This document shows positions 1 to 13,061 of a stretch of DNA of 64,000 nucleotides, in pieces. Made by a program: the position numbers and the translations under genes. Positions within the stretch are counted from its first letter, which is position 1. Each line of letters opens with the position of its first letter. The notes beneath the pieces are model-generated. The model was not told where the DNA came from. It made no database searches and worked only from the letters and a program-made list of their open reading frames with translations. The stretch is taken from assembly GCA_043228905.1 (NCBI GenBank), contig JBHGNT010000007.1, positions 310,001 to 374,000 of the forward strand, read 5' to 3'. This stretch comes from Azolla caroliniana (Eukaryota > Polypodiophyta).

Positions 1-1290
1 CTAGTTTTTGTAATTAAAAAAGTTGATTCTGTGATCAGTATACATATAACATATCTTTGTTCAATTGGTGAGACTGCATCAACTGATGGCATGGAAAAAA
101 GACAAAGTGTTATTTTACAATGGAGGAAGCATATATAAAAAAATATGAGGACAGGTGGGAAGCACAATAATGTTGGATTGTAAATGATGCTAAATTAACA
201 GCAAACACTGATGCATTAGAAATCTACGAGGAAACTGGAAACCCTGATATAGGAATCTCCCCAAGTGAGATCTCAGTCAATTCCTTGATTTCCTAATTTC
301 CCTTGTGAGTTTATCTTGCTGACTTTCCCCTTGTTTGACACTCCCTTCAATGGCCCATGAATTCCAACCCCCCTCATTAACCATTGCTTTCTTCCAGATG
401 TCCTCAATCTCTACTCTGCCTGGCTGCCTTCATATCCTGTCCAAAACCTCAGGGGTCTTCACGTTATCCTTGAGTATGCTCATAAAACAAGCTATGTCTA
501 TGCCTCGAATCTACTCTGTTAATTGTTTTATCTACATTTTAAATATCCTTCATGAATAATTCTGTACAGCTTAATTTGATTATTCATTTTGTGAACCTTC
601 ATCTGTTGATGTTAGTGCGATAATATAAATATTACAAAACGGATCGTCAAGGCTATATTAATCAAGTTGGTAATTATCCATTCAATGAATGTGTAACTCG
701 AATGGTGAGAATTACATTTGTAGCTTATGTTTTCATTTGCATTTCATTCCTCTCCTTTCACATATTTATATTCTGCTTACTTTGGAGTGGTGTTTCTATC
801 TTTTCTGTTCACAAGCTTATTTGTGCTTATGAATGAACAAAAAACAGAGTGTAAACGGATTGCTTTGGCACCATATAATTGCAGAATGATGCTATTTAAC
901 AGTTCCAAGGTTGATTAGGCCAGATGGTTGCAGCGTAGATAATCTGTGACCGTATCCAAACTTATTGAAGGGAAATATTTATTATATTCTAAACAACTTA
1001 ATACTTGTACTTCTTAAGGATCACATAATCTAAATGTGTACATTTTATGTTTTTTGATGGGCAAGCCGCCCTTTGAATTTTGGTTAATCTAGGATGTATC
1101 CTATTAGGGCATGGAAATTGGAATCCAATAATTCGTCCTAACGTCATAATACTTGATTGGAAGCTTATAGAAGTCAAAGGGCCAGGTTTGGCTGTGTTTT
1201 ACTGGTGAATTGTGATGGTGAATGGAACATTTTAATGGGTATTGATCATATATATGATTATCTTTGACTGATGCACCAGTCTTGTTTCAG
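1..1290. other. Upstream sequence, no exon recognised
   Basis: AT-rich sequence before the first NOL6 exon I can recognise. The missing N-terminal 150-200 residues of NOL6 should be encoded here or before the window. A short open stretch near 850-915 reads as protein but has no convincing splice sites or family similarity, so I do not call it an exon. Confidence 0.4.
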
Positions 1291-4200
1291 ATATTGACAA
1301 GATTGGATTTGATTTCAAATTCAACATTCTCCTGGTACCTGTTATTGGGAGGGAAGTCTTTAATGTTTCAAAATTGACTCCGACACGAAATAACCTAAGA
1401 AAGATCACCTCTGGTAGGTGTTTCTTTTGAATTCTTAAATCCTTTAATTGAACTTTATGTATTTCAATGATCACTCTGATAGGTTGGTTTTCTGGACAGG
1501 AATTGAACAGGATGAAGCCTCTCCTCATTACAATGCAAGCATTTTAGAGGACATGGGCATACAAGCCCACAGTTCATACTTACTAGCTGCAATTACACAA
1601 CGTAATATGCTCAGAGATGCCATTTTGCTTTTAAAGGTGTACAGAATTGTTTTAGCATTCCTTCACGTTTTTATTCTCTGTTCCACTTGTTTTCATGGAA
1701 GCTATTTTTTTGCAATAGGTCTGGATGCAACAGAGAGGATTTATCGATATGCCAGATAGTTTTAATGGCTTCCTCATGTCAATGCTATTAGCACACTCAA
1801 TAAATTCTGGGGAATGGAATATTGCAAGCAACATGAGTTCTCTCCAGGTTTTTAGGATTTGCATGGAAATTTTAGGTAAGTTTTATGCATTCTAGTTGAC
1901 TTTTTAAATTTTGTTTGTTGCCCATATGTATGCTTCAAACATAATTATTAGAGAAATAATGTGTAAAATAAGAGGGTAAAATGGCCATTATTATGCTCGG
2001 ATATTTCAATATTATAGAAGGTTAAATACTGTAAATCTGAAATTTCGAATATCATGGTGTCTATGAAAAATACAATGCACTATATTGCTTTTCTTTGAAG
2101 TAAAACGTAAATCTCCATGTTTATCAACATGTAACGATTCCCCTCTGGATGTCACCTTGCCAAGCTAGTGGGATTTCACCACGGTTTCTTGATAGATATA
2201 AAATGGTTCTATAAATTCTGAAGAGAATCATCACCTTCTTGTGAATGGTGGTATGAGTGCACATGTCAGCATGTGGACGGATTGCAAGCTTGTGGTTGGA
2301 TTTTATGTACTTGGTGACTCTAATCATAGGTGTCTCTATCTTGAGATTTATAATCCCTAAAGCAGATTCTAGCAACTTGGTAATGTCCTGTAAAGAGCAG
2401 TTTGGTTCTTGATGTCGTGAGGACTTATCATATGGGGGAATAATAGCTGGCTAGCTAGGAAGATTGATCCAGATAAAAACTTCGAGGGATCTGCTAGTAC
2501 TGATCTCTTTTGTCATACATGGCCTATTCAGACCTAACAAGAGATTACATTTAGTAATGTGCGTCATGTTGTGGAACAGGCCAGTATGCATATGACGGAG
2601 TTACTTGATATTGCTGTTACCTAAATACTGTAAACTTACTTGGACTAAAGTTTATCCTTAACAATATCTCTTTCATGGGTGTATCCCAGATACAGAGATC
2701 TGTTAAGTGGGGAAATCACCTCAAGGTTTTTGCTGATAATGGCCTCAGTTGTATTTAAAGAAGGTTTGTATTGTTAGCATGGGGCGGAGGGGTGATGGTG
2801 GTAAAGAAGGTTGTGATTGTCCTTTTCAAATGAGGTTTTGTGGATATGTTGTTCAAACAACTTATTTCTATCTCTCTTGATTCTAACAATAACAGTCCCT
2901 AATAATGATGGTCTTTGTACTCCATTATCTTGTAAAGGGGTTCGAAGCCTTGTTTTAATAGGCAATGGTATCCCCTGTTATTTCATTAGAAACAGTAACA
3001 CAGCATTCCTATGATGACACAATTGTCAGATTCATTCTTCCATAGCTTTGCAAGACATGCATGTGTACCTGTCTCAATTTCTAACTGAGTGAAGAGGCCC
3101 TGCTCTTCCCTTACCGCAGAATGCATGCAAGAGATATGTATCCAGTGGGGCTGATCCCTGCTCTTTCATTAACCAATTTTAATGCCATCTGTGTGGATCA
3201 CTGTATTCTTTTCTGGTTTGTTCATGTCCAACTTTGGACAATGAAGCCAGGGGATTGTGGATTTGTAAATTTCAGCATACTGATAATGATACTCTGTTTC
3301 ACCGTCTTGGACGTGAATCCTTCCTAAGATGGGTGGGATTACAACTCCTTGATAAAAAAATCTCTACATGAAATAATGTAATGGACATTTGTGCTCACCC
3401 TTCTTGGTGGAGATTTGCGGATGAAACTGAAATTAGCACGACTTGTATTGGTTCCCTCACGTGTCTTGATTGTATTGCTTTTATTGCCATCATTTTTTGT
3501 TTTGTCTGCTTAACAATTAGCCCGTTTATTTGACAAATGTTTCCAATACATCAAGGGTCACTGTTACCTCCCCTTTGGAGGAACACCCTCTCGGTTACTA
3601 CGTCTGAGTAACTGGATCAAGGTAATTGTGGTAGTAAGGAGGGAAGGGACTTCGGATCATCCTGTCGGCTGTACCCTTAGCTGGATACGGGAGTTAGGGG
3701 AGGTAACTCTGCCCTGATAAATTCCCCGGTGACTCTCTCGGTGGATCCCCGAACTTATCTGATCTGCACGGTACTCGGAGATGTAGACCGCTCTTAGAAC
3801 TTTGCAAAGAACGCAGGAATAGGTACTCCGTCGAATTGGCCACAACCAATTACAGGTCTCCGAATACACAATACACGAATGCCAACCATATGACACAAAA
3901 ATGAACACACAGGGTTTACCCACAAGAAGACTAGTATATTAATGATACACTCTCATACAATTACCGATCCACCGCCGGTACAGCAGTGCTCACCTCCCTT
4001 GTACAATCTCTCTTTTACACACAGTCCCCCCTTTCCCTTGTTCCTATTTCCTATCATCTAAGGTAATGCAAGCAATGGGTCAGAGTGATTTTCCTTCTGG
4101 CCATCAATTCTATGTGTTCCATATACCATAGCATTGCGCATATCAAAGTGATCTATAATTACTGATCCTGAGCAATGTTGCATTGGGCACTCCCAAATCT

Positions 4201-7200
4201 GTTCCATTTTAGTCATTGATCAGATTAATGCCTTGGTCACTGTTGAGTCTGCTCTAATCTCAGCCTACATTACATCATTGGTATTGGTGCTTGTTTTTTT
4301 AAACATGCGAGCAACCATCGAGACTAAAGGTCTCCACACTTCTCTCCAGTTCTCTGCCTTATGGAGCTTTGGTCCCCAAGTCTCTGCTATGTGGAGAAGA
4401 GTTGGTGGAACAAGTGTGATCAGATGACCAAGACTTAGATTGTGGTTGTTAGAACTGTATATGTACATCGTATTTTAAAGACACCAAGGGCTGCATATCC
4501 ATGATAATTGAGCACTGTCAGCCTTGCATAGATGAAAGAACATATCAGAGTTATGTTAATTTCAATACATGGATAATTGAATGTAACAGTCTTGTTATGA
4601 GAATTAAAACTATGCTAAAATCTATGGAATTGTACTAGGTCATGAAGCTTATAATATAGGAGCATGTGAGCCCTTCCTTTCCTTGCTTCTTAATAAACTC
4701 TCTATGGTGATGTAATTCCATGAGAGCTCATTAATTACTTCTTGTTACTCCTACCTTACTGATAACTAACTAAAATCCAACTTTGAATAAGAAATTGTAT
4801 CCTCTTATTTTTTTAGGCATTTGCATATGTAATATTCTTAATTCGAGGTACCATATTATAAGATCTAGGCTGCTGTAAAGTTTTTCCAGTTCTAATATCT
4901 AGAGTATGAGAAGATGACGTGGCATGACCAGGCATGTTTACATTTCTTATGCTCTCAAACCAGTTCTGAAGCATGCAGTATGTTTTCTGTTTAATATCTA
5001 TGGACTATTTGTGTGGGCAACTCTTTAAGTGTTATTTCTACATGACTTGTATTTCATGAAAGTCAAGTAGAATCTGCTCATTTAAGTGAACTTTTGCTAC
5101 CCTGTTCAGCTGGAGGACGCTTTTTAGAGAAACCAATGTTTTTGAAGTCCCCAACCTCTAAACTGGATAAAGAGGTATATTTTCCCATCATTGTTATGGG
5201 GTATGATAGTTCATAAATTTGAATATGTTATCCTAACATGATGCCTTTCAATCACAGGATAGGAAAGTTTATTCTCAACATTTTCATGCAGTTATTCTTG
5301 ATGATATTTTGTGTAATATGGCATTCCGTGTGACTAGAAATGCATTAGAGGAGGTTAGAATCCACGTTTTTCCTCTTTGAACCACATATTTTTAAATATT
5401 TGGTCGATACAGCAGATTTCAGAAAGGTTTTCTGTTTTATATTGATCATAGATCAAAGATGCAGCCAGCAGCACTCTCGAGGCTATGAAAAATAGTATGG
5501 ATTTGGGTTTTGAAGAAGTATTCATGACTGCTGTAGATTTTTCTACCAAGTTTGACTACCATGTTAGGTATGTGCATACCATGTTAGTTTCTGTTTCTAG
5601 AACAAAATATACCATTGTGTTTGTGATCTCAAATGCTAAATATTTGTACAGATTTATTGAAAAGTAGAAGTAGTTACTGGTATATGAAGAAGAAAACAAA
5701 ATAACAAACCAGGCTGAATGCTAATAATTCCAAAATATAAGTTATACTGCTTAAGTTTTTGTATTATTGTTTGGTTTTTCAGAATTTCTATGGATAATCA
5801 GGCATTGAAGGCAAAAGCTCCATTCTTCATAGATGAAGATAAATGCAGGGACATAGAGAAAGTGGTGGAAGACGTTCTTAAAAGAGGTTTATCTGACAGG
5901 ACGAGTGTAGTTCGTGTGTACAGAAGGGCATCATCTCATAGCTTTCTCATGAAAGAGGTAATCTCCATAAAAGCAGATTGGAAATATTCATGTTTCGGCA
6001 AGTGACTTATTGCTTTCCCTCTAATGTAACTCATGTAGGGTGTAAATGCAACCTGGAATCTACCGATCTTTGTTGGCATAAAGGCTAATAACTTCGAAAG
6101 TGCATATAGGATGGTTGATATTGGGCCTAGTGCAGATAATACAGATGAGGTAGGATCATTTTGTACATTAGGAAAAAAAGAACTATATAGGTTGAATTAC
6201 TGGATAGATTTGAATTTTGAGAAATATTCTACAGGCGATAAAATTTAGGTCATTTTGGGGTGAAAAAGCTGAGCTTCGTCGATTCAAGGATGGCACTATC
6301 AATGAAACAGCTGGTTGGCTCAAAATGAGGCTCATTTGATCATTCCATCATATCTATCACAAAATGAACTCATTATTGTGCCTTCTTTTATAGTTTGGGA
6401 ATGTGATTCTAGGCAAAGGCACCTCATCATCCAGAAGATTATTCAGCACTTACTTCAACGCCACTTATCTATTTCATCTGCTGATATCTTTATTTCCTCT
6501 GGACAATTGGACTTTGTTGTTATGGAAGGAACAAAAGGTCCACTTAGATGGCTGTATTTTAAACATTCAAAATATGTTTTATGACTGTTCGAAACTAATG
6601 ATTTTCATTTTCTTCATGAACAGATCCATCAGCGTCTGTTCCAAAACTGCTCCAGGCATTTGATATTCTCTCTAAGAAAATACGGGGTCTAGAAGAGCTT
6701 CCTCTGAAAATAACAAGCATTCAGCCTCTTCATGCAGGTAGCTATAGTGTTGTGAAGATAGGGTTTGATTGTATTATATATGTGAATCCAAATCTGAATA
6801 TAAATGTTAACATAGGAATAATAATAATAAATTCAATAAAATCTATATGTAAATATACATAAGGACACAAATATAAATATAATTATAGTTCAAAACCATG
6901 AAGATCCAGGTGATTACTATCAACTGTAAGATAGCTTTTTCTTTTGGTTATTTCTGTGGTTTCGTCATATAATCATATATTTGGAATTTATTTCTACTTT
7001 ATCTTACCTGTAATTTCAGAGTTGCATCCAAACATATAGTTTTTCCACTTTTATTTCATTTGTACGTTGCTTTTGTATTTCATTAACTTACTGTTCATTT
7101 TTCCTGATAAATGTGATCTAGGCTTTTTCAAAGGACTATGTCTTGGATTTATTCTTAAATTCCATCCTTTGTTTTTTAAGTCTTTCTATTTTCCAGAATA

Positions 7201-10200
7201 GTTTCCAAACTGTTATTCCCTTCACTTTGTTTATATATTCAGTCAGCTACAATTATTTTGAATTTCTTGGTCTTTCTCTTACATCTTAGCCACTCTCATA
7301 TTGTCAAATTCTGTGCTTGTATATTTCCATATTTATTATCATCAGAAATTAATCTACTCTCTGTTTTTAAAATATGTTCATTTTGATGATTTGTTTGTAT
7401 TAGTACCACTCAAAGTACTGGTCTTATTGCATTGTAATTTTACTTACTGCTATGGAAATGGTCGGACAGCTTTTAGGCATTCAGCTGTTTTTCCTCCCAA
7501 GGTAAACTCATTGGCTGATGAGAGACCAAAGGGAAAGTTATCGCATGAATGGATTGCTTCTTGTACTGACCCTTGCGATATTATGATACAGGTATGATAT
7601 CTGAGAAAGTTCTCTTTTTGTTTATCTTTAAGTTGGTAATAAAGTTCCCTTTTCCTTGGATATGTAGCTGGAAGGATCAGGAAGATGGCCTACGAATCAG
7701 GAAGCTATAGAAAAGATGAAGCTTGCTTTTTGTCTGCAAATAGCGGACAGGTTTGGCAGGATTTTGAGATATATGAGGTCTATCTATTGCTGGTAGCTTA
7801 TGCAATTTCTAATTAATAATGGCCTCTTTTTTGGTATAGCATGCAACGCCTCCATGATATTAAGTGCGTGGCTTCAGAACACTCTGTAGACTTGTTGATG
7901 CATGGATTTTGCTTTCGGCTGAAGGTCTATTATGATAAAGATTTGACTTTGGTCCAGAAAAGGAAGACTAAGGCAGACAGTTTAAAGGAGACAACCCATT
8001 TGCCTGAAAAAGATACAGATTTTTTGCACATTCTACGGAATGACTTAATGCTAAACAATCTTCATGCAAGTATGCTAAGTGGTTTACAGGGTCGGTATCC
8101 AATATATGGTCCAACAGTAAGGTGCAGTTTCACAATTGCTTCAAGTATGAGAGTTGTGGTATTTTTGCTTAGAAATCTAAAAGACGTTTATGATTACAGG
8201 CTAGCAAAGCGCTGGATAGCATCACATATGTTCTCTGATGTTCTTCGCGAGGAAGCAGTAGAATTGTTGGTTGCATATCTTTTCCTGAAGCCAGCACCAT
8301 TTGCCACACCCTTATCACGGATCACTGGTTTTTTGAGGTATAAATGTTTCACACTGGTCATTCACAGTGTAATAACTTGTAATGTTCAAATAAATTTATC
8401 CTGTAAGAGAAGACGCATCAGAAACTTAATCATCCTTTAATGTTTGAAAATATATCGAAAGGTACACTGTCAATATTTAAGGCTGCGTCCTTAGAAAACA
8501 GTTGATTAGCAATCTGTTGATAGATTACATGAACAGTTTGATTTTATGAGTTGCTATTCTTCCGCATCTCTCCATCGCCACATTCGTTCCATCATATTTT
8601 GTCCTTGCCTTCTCTCTACAATCTCATATTATCATGAAGCCTATGAGTGAGTTAGTCAGTATTTCTGCCATACCACTTATGATGAGAGATTTCATCTCTT
8701 GATGCTTGCATTGCAACGACTTTTTGGCAACACATGTTAGTCTGTTTGTAAATAGATAAGCCTGCACAAATATTTGACAAGTCGATTGGCATTTAGTGCG
8801 CTTATTGAAACGTATACGTACATAAATTCCTGTTCTATAAAGAGAAAAGTCAGTCTACTTATGAAGAGTAATCAGAGGCTAGTAATTTATTTACCTATAG
8901 TCTCTTGATGAAGTTTAATTGGAGGTTGGAATTCATTTGTATGAATAAGAGGTTATCATTCATCTGTAAAATTGTGATTAAAACCCTCATAGTGCTACTG
9001 TTCGAATTCTGAGGCCTATATGAAGATTTCTTAACTGGAACAGTTTCCTCATGGTGCAGCAAAGGTATAATGATATTTTTTTCCGATTCTGCAAGGTTAA
9101 AAAATGGCATGCATATGATCAGAGGAATGCAGTATTTTTTCGTCTTTTCATAAAATTCAACAATTTTACCCAATTTCTGTCAAAACTACAGTCTTAATAA
9201 CTATTTAATTTTTATGTAAGCTGATAAGATATCCACACACTTGTAAAAATTAGAAAATACAACTGAACTATGGTGCTCAATGTATGCAGATCGTTGTCAA
9301 GAGATCAAGTATGTTCCAACTTGATATTTTTTTGAACATTTATGAGTGATACTCTATTGGGTTTAGAAAATCAGTGTAAAATTAACAGTTCCGCATAATT
9401 TATTGTGTCATTTTTCCTTGTAGTGAATGTATAATTCTTTTTTATCTTCTGCTACTATGCATTTATGATACTATGATATTTAATCTAGTTCTAAACAATT
9501 AATTCAGAAAAATAGTATGATATTTGTGATCTAGTTTTGAGGAATTAGAACCAGTTGCTTATTTGTTGCATTTGATTCTCCTTGGCTGAGTTGGATACTG
9601 TTGTTTTTCAGATTTTTGCTATTGATTAAAAATTATGATTGGGCTCTTTCCCCACTCATCGTGGATCTCAATGGGGACTTCACTTCAAAGGAACTTAACT
9701 TAATATTGGTATGTTGTTGATTGTCTTATTTATTTTGTGACATGCAGTCATTTATTTATTTTTATCAAATATAACATAAAATTGCAGAGTAATATTGAGC
9801 TTAAATTAATAGTTATCATTCTGACTATGCACTTATTTCAATATTTAACCTCATAACAAAATTGTTATATGTTTATTAGGATGAGTTCCATCGTGTGAAG
9901 AACCAAGAGTCTTCAGATGTGGTACAAAATGTCAGACGACAGGGTGCAATGTACATAGCAACGCCTTATGATATGAAATCTCTAACGTGGACAGCTATGT
10001 CTCCAAATTCCATGGTAAGATCAAACTTCAGAATGGACTTTCACGAAAAGGGATATCACTAATTCTGTGTTGTTTGCAGATGGTTAAAAGGCTTGCCACA
10101 TATGCCAGGACGTCTGCTGAGTTATTGATTAAGCTATTGAAGGGCGAAACACCAGAAAAATGGCCTGTAAGATTAACTCTTATTGTAACATCTATTCTAA

Positions 10201-11196
10201 AGGTTAAAATGGTCATCACCTGATCTTGTAGATTATTCTCATGTTTGTGTAGAGGTAGGATGCTTCTAAGGATTCTCCTCCTAGTAGTAGACTTATAGAA
10301 TGGATGGCCATAAATACAACTCAATCATCTTGCACATATGTCTAGGTACACCTTCTTGTAGGGTTGCAGCCATTGGTATTTCCTTTTGAAGAGTTTCCTG
10401 TACTTTCAAAAGCATGTGTTCATAATATTCTTGTTTATGGTAATATTTTCATGTGAACAGTCTCTCTTCCATACACCCTTAAATCTCTACGACATCATAT
10501 TGAGAGTTCGGCCGAGTAAGATACCTTATCCACTGAGAGTGCTGTTTCCTCAAGATATAACTGCAGCAGGTAAGTTGGCTCCAGAGCTTTCTTACATTTT
10601 AGGTAATCATACAGTTTCTAATGGGTATTTCTTGATTCATGACAGCAAAAGTGGTAGTTAGATCATCTGATGATGGTTTTACAGCTTGGTATCCTGCCTC
10701 TGCAATACGTGAAGGACATATTGATGTTGAGAAACAACTTTATATTGGTTTTGATCCAACACAATGTCTAGTACAAGATTTGAAGGTTGGTGTAAACTTA
10801 ATGTGGTTATAATTGAATGGTTATGGGCATTTCATATCAAAGCATTATGGAATTAAATGTTTGTAAACCAATCACTTTCTAACTTCACTTTTTTCTGCTG
10901 GATCTTATCCTCTCTAGGGCAAGTTTGGTGATCTATTCAGTTACTGGTATGACAATATTGGGAGTACGACCCTGGCAATGAATTGGAATTTGAGTGACGT
11001 GAGTTACTCTCCCACCTGGTGATTTTTTGTTGCATTTCATTTAATAAAGAGTGCATTCTACATCCAAGTCTGAAGGTAGCCATGTTTGTAGGCGGCTGCT
11101 AAAAAGAGAAAGAGGACAGAGGAGCAGGAAGAAATATTGATTGAAATTGGAAAAATGGGTGAGGGTTTCATTGAGAGTGTGCATGTCTTGGCATGA
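1291..11196 (+). CDS. NOL6: Nucleolar protein 6 (NOL6/Nrap/Utp22-like), C-terminal 22 exons, 5' partial
   Basis: Nrap-family proteins are structural components of the small-subunit processome and act in nucleolar pre-18S rRNA processing. Exons: 1291-1413, 1500-1636, 1719-1875, 5110-5174, 5258-5353, 5452-5567, 5783-5957, 6039-6149, 6235-6313, 6394-6537, 6624-6737, 7470-7591, 7668-7750, 7840-8121, 8200-8337, 9612-9708, 9880-10014, 10080-10166, 10461-10569, 10646-10785, 10918-10998, 11092-11196. Every junction is GT-AG and preserves frame, giving about 897 residues. Diagnostic blocks are GFLMSMLLAHSINSG in exon 3, FWGEKAELRRFKDGTI in exon 9, ASHMFSDVLREEAVELLVAY in exon 15 and FGDLFSYWYDNIG near the end. 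The C-terminus has a basic AAAKKRKR patch followed by the common GEGFIESV ending. Plant homologues are roughly 1,050 residues, so the N-terminus is missing here. Introns 3 (3.2 kb) and 15 (1.27 kb) are unusually long. Confidence 0.93.
3554..4075. other. Probable old insertion in NOL6 intron 3
   Basis: A segment clearly richer in G+C than the surrounding intron, with no coding similarity. It opens with GTTACCTCCCCT (3554-3565), and the exact inverse AGGGGAGGTAAC lies at 3696-3707. The hexamer GGGTCA occurs on both sides (3545-3550 and near 4078-4083), which could be a target-site duplication. I cannot assign a transposon class. Confidence 0.35.
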
Positions 11197-11407
11197 CCAT
11201 ATCTTAACAATCCTGATCTGAAGATATCTGAAGCAGCACTTCCGTGGTATCTTAGAGAAACTACCAAGTGAAGTTTTAAAGCAAAGGTTACAGGTTACAG
11301 ATGATGAATGGACAAAGTCGGAAGTCAGCTGAAGCATCGGCTTTTGATAGCACTGGTTGATAACCTAAATTTGTAAGAAAACCACGGTGCTATTGCTGGG
11401 TCCATCA

Positions 11408-11413
11408 AAATAA
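11408..11413 (+). terminator. Candidate polyadenylation signal of NOL6
   Basis: AATAAA about 210 bases after the NOL6 stop codon. This is the first canonical signal in a T-rich 3' region. It is assigned from position only. Confidence 0.35.
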
Positions 11414-11995
11414 ATCCATTTCAATCTTTAATATAGTTTTCTGGTGTAACTCAATGATGTACACGTTGATAATATCTTGAGCAGAGTTATAAATCAAGAA
11501 TGGAGATATAATGCATGAAAAATCTCAACTTGAAACTGCGTATCAATTTTGAACAACAGTGTCATACATGAAGCTGAATGAAGGCACATCAGAGGGTTAT
11601 TACCCAAATGTTTGGAGATGCTACCATGCCTTAAACAATAATATTTTAACCTGTTACTCTATCAACACCATTCATTCTTACAATTTCAAAATTAAAAGTT
11701 ATTTTCAATCCTGGAGAACTCAACTCGGATATTCATGTAATGAGTTGAAAATGTTAATTTATTAAGTTGTCATTGAACAACTATGGGTGCGTCAGTTTGT
11801 TGGTATGATGTTCTGCAATTGATGCATGTATCTGTTGCCAATTTATGTATGAAATTAACTGATCTGTGTCAAACAATCTCCCATTAAAAAATCAAGAGCT
11901 ACTGTGTTTCAAGAGAATCAGTGGGCATCTTTACTCGATACCTGTATTGTCTTATTGTTTTTTGGTAAACTGTATACCATGCTTGTGGTGCTCAG
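11414..11995. other. Intergenic sequence, nothing recognised
   Basis: AT-rich sequence between the NOL6 3' end and the candidate exon pair. I see no conserved coding block. Short open frames here have no splice context. Confidence 0.4.
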
Positions 11996-12448
11996 GAAGC
12001 CAATAGGACCCATGGGGTTAAGAATTATTATAGAACACTCTCCACGGCCATGCAGGTGGGTATTTTTAAGTGGCAGAATAAAATGAAACATCAATATTAT
12101 TACTTTATCTAATAGGTTAATGTCACTATTTACATATTAGAGAGGCAAATTCATGGAATTTACCTGAACTAATAGGTAAATGCCATGAGTTTGGCTGTGC
12201 TGCTGTAGAGAGGCAAAGACCATGCAATGTCGCCAGTACTGATTTTGTTTCTTTAGCAATTATTGAAGGCTAATCATACCTAATGTTCTCACATGTGATG
12301 CATTCTGAATTGATAATGTTCTTTTTATGCCCTCTTTTCGCTTCAATGTCAGCATGCATGCGACAGTGATGATGCATATTGCTCTCTTGAGCGTCTATAT
12401 GCAAATGTGAGTTTGAATATGAGCGTGTTCAGTGGTATACAAACCTAG
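11996..12448 (+). CDS. Unassigned two-exon 3' gene fragment (candidate)
   Basis: Two open blocks with good splice sites join in phase 0. Exon A, 11996-12055, follows CTCAG and is followed by GTGGGT; it encodes EANRTHGVKNYYRTLSTAMQ. Exon B, 12353-12448, follows GTCAG and encodes a 31-residue tail beginning HACDSDDAYCSLERLY and ending at a TAG stop. The residue composition looks like a real soluble protein rather than translated intergenic DNA. I do not recognise the family. I found no upstream exon between 11.2 and 12.0 kb, so this may be the end of a broken gene or a retained gene fragment. Confidence 0.35.
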
Positions 12449-12780
12449 GTATGTGTTGGGTCCTCCATTGCATATGGAGGATTTCCAATATGGCTTATAT
12501 GTGGCTTTTCTTCATCTCTATCACACTCTTATTTCGTGTATGTGCCCATCCAAATATTCTTTAAGATGGCTACTTTATAAACATTTTTTATATCTTTCAT
12601 ATACTAGGATGAAATAAATTTAGTTTTTGTGTTCTTTTGTTTTGTGCATTCATGGAGGCTAAAAGAGTTTGCCAATAAAATGGAATATAGGGATCAAATT
12701 TGCCTTTGGAAAGCCATGAGGATGACAAGATTTTGTTCTTGGTTCCTAAATGGTGGCACATAAGCTTTTGGTATATTGCA

Positions 12781-13061
12781 TTCATTTCATTTCACATAAC
12801 CTAATCCACACACCTAGGTATGCACTATGCATGCATTAATATTCATGCTCTAACATTCCATCTGTTGGATGTGTTGAAGCAAACAAATATTCTCAAATTT
12901 ATATCATGTGAGTGTGCTGGTTTCATTTCATTTCACATAACCTAATCCACACACCTAGGTATGCACTATGCATGCATTAATATTCATGCTCTAACTTTCC
13001 ATCTTTTGGATGTGTTCAGCAAACAAATGTTCTCAAATTTATATCATGTGAGTGTGCTGGT
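12781..13061. repeat. Tandem duplication, two copies of about 141 bp
   Basis: Copy 1 (from 12781) and copy 2 (from 12922) both start TTCATTTCATTTCACATAAC and end around GTGAGTGTGCTGG. They differ at only a few positions, so the duplication is fairly recent. No coding content. Confidence 0.9.
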
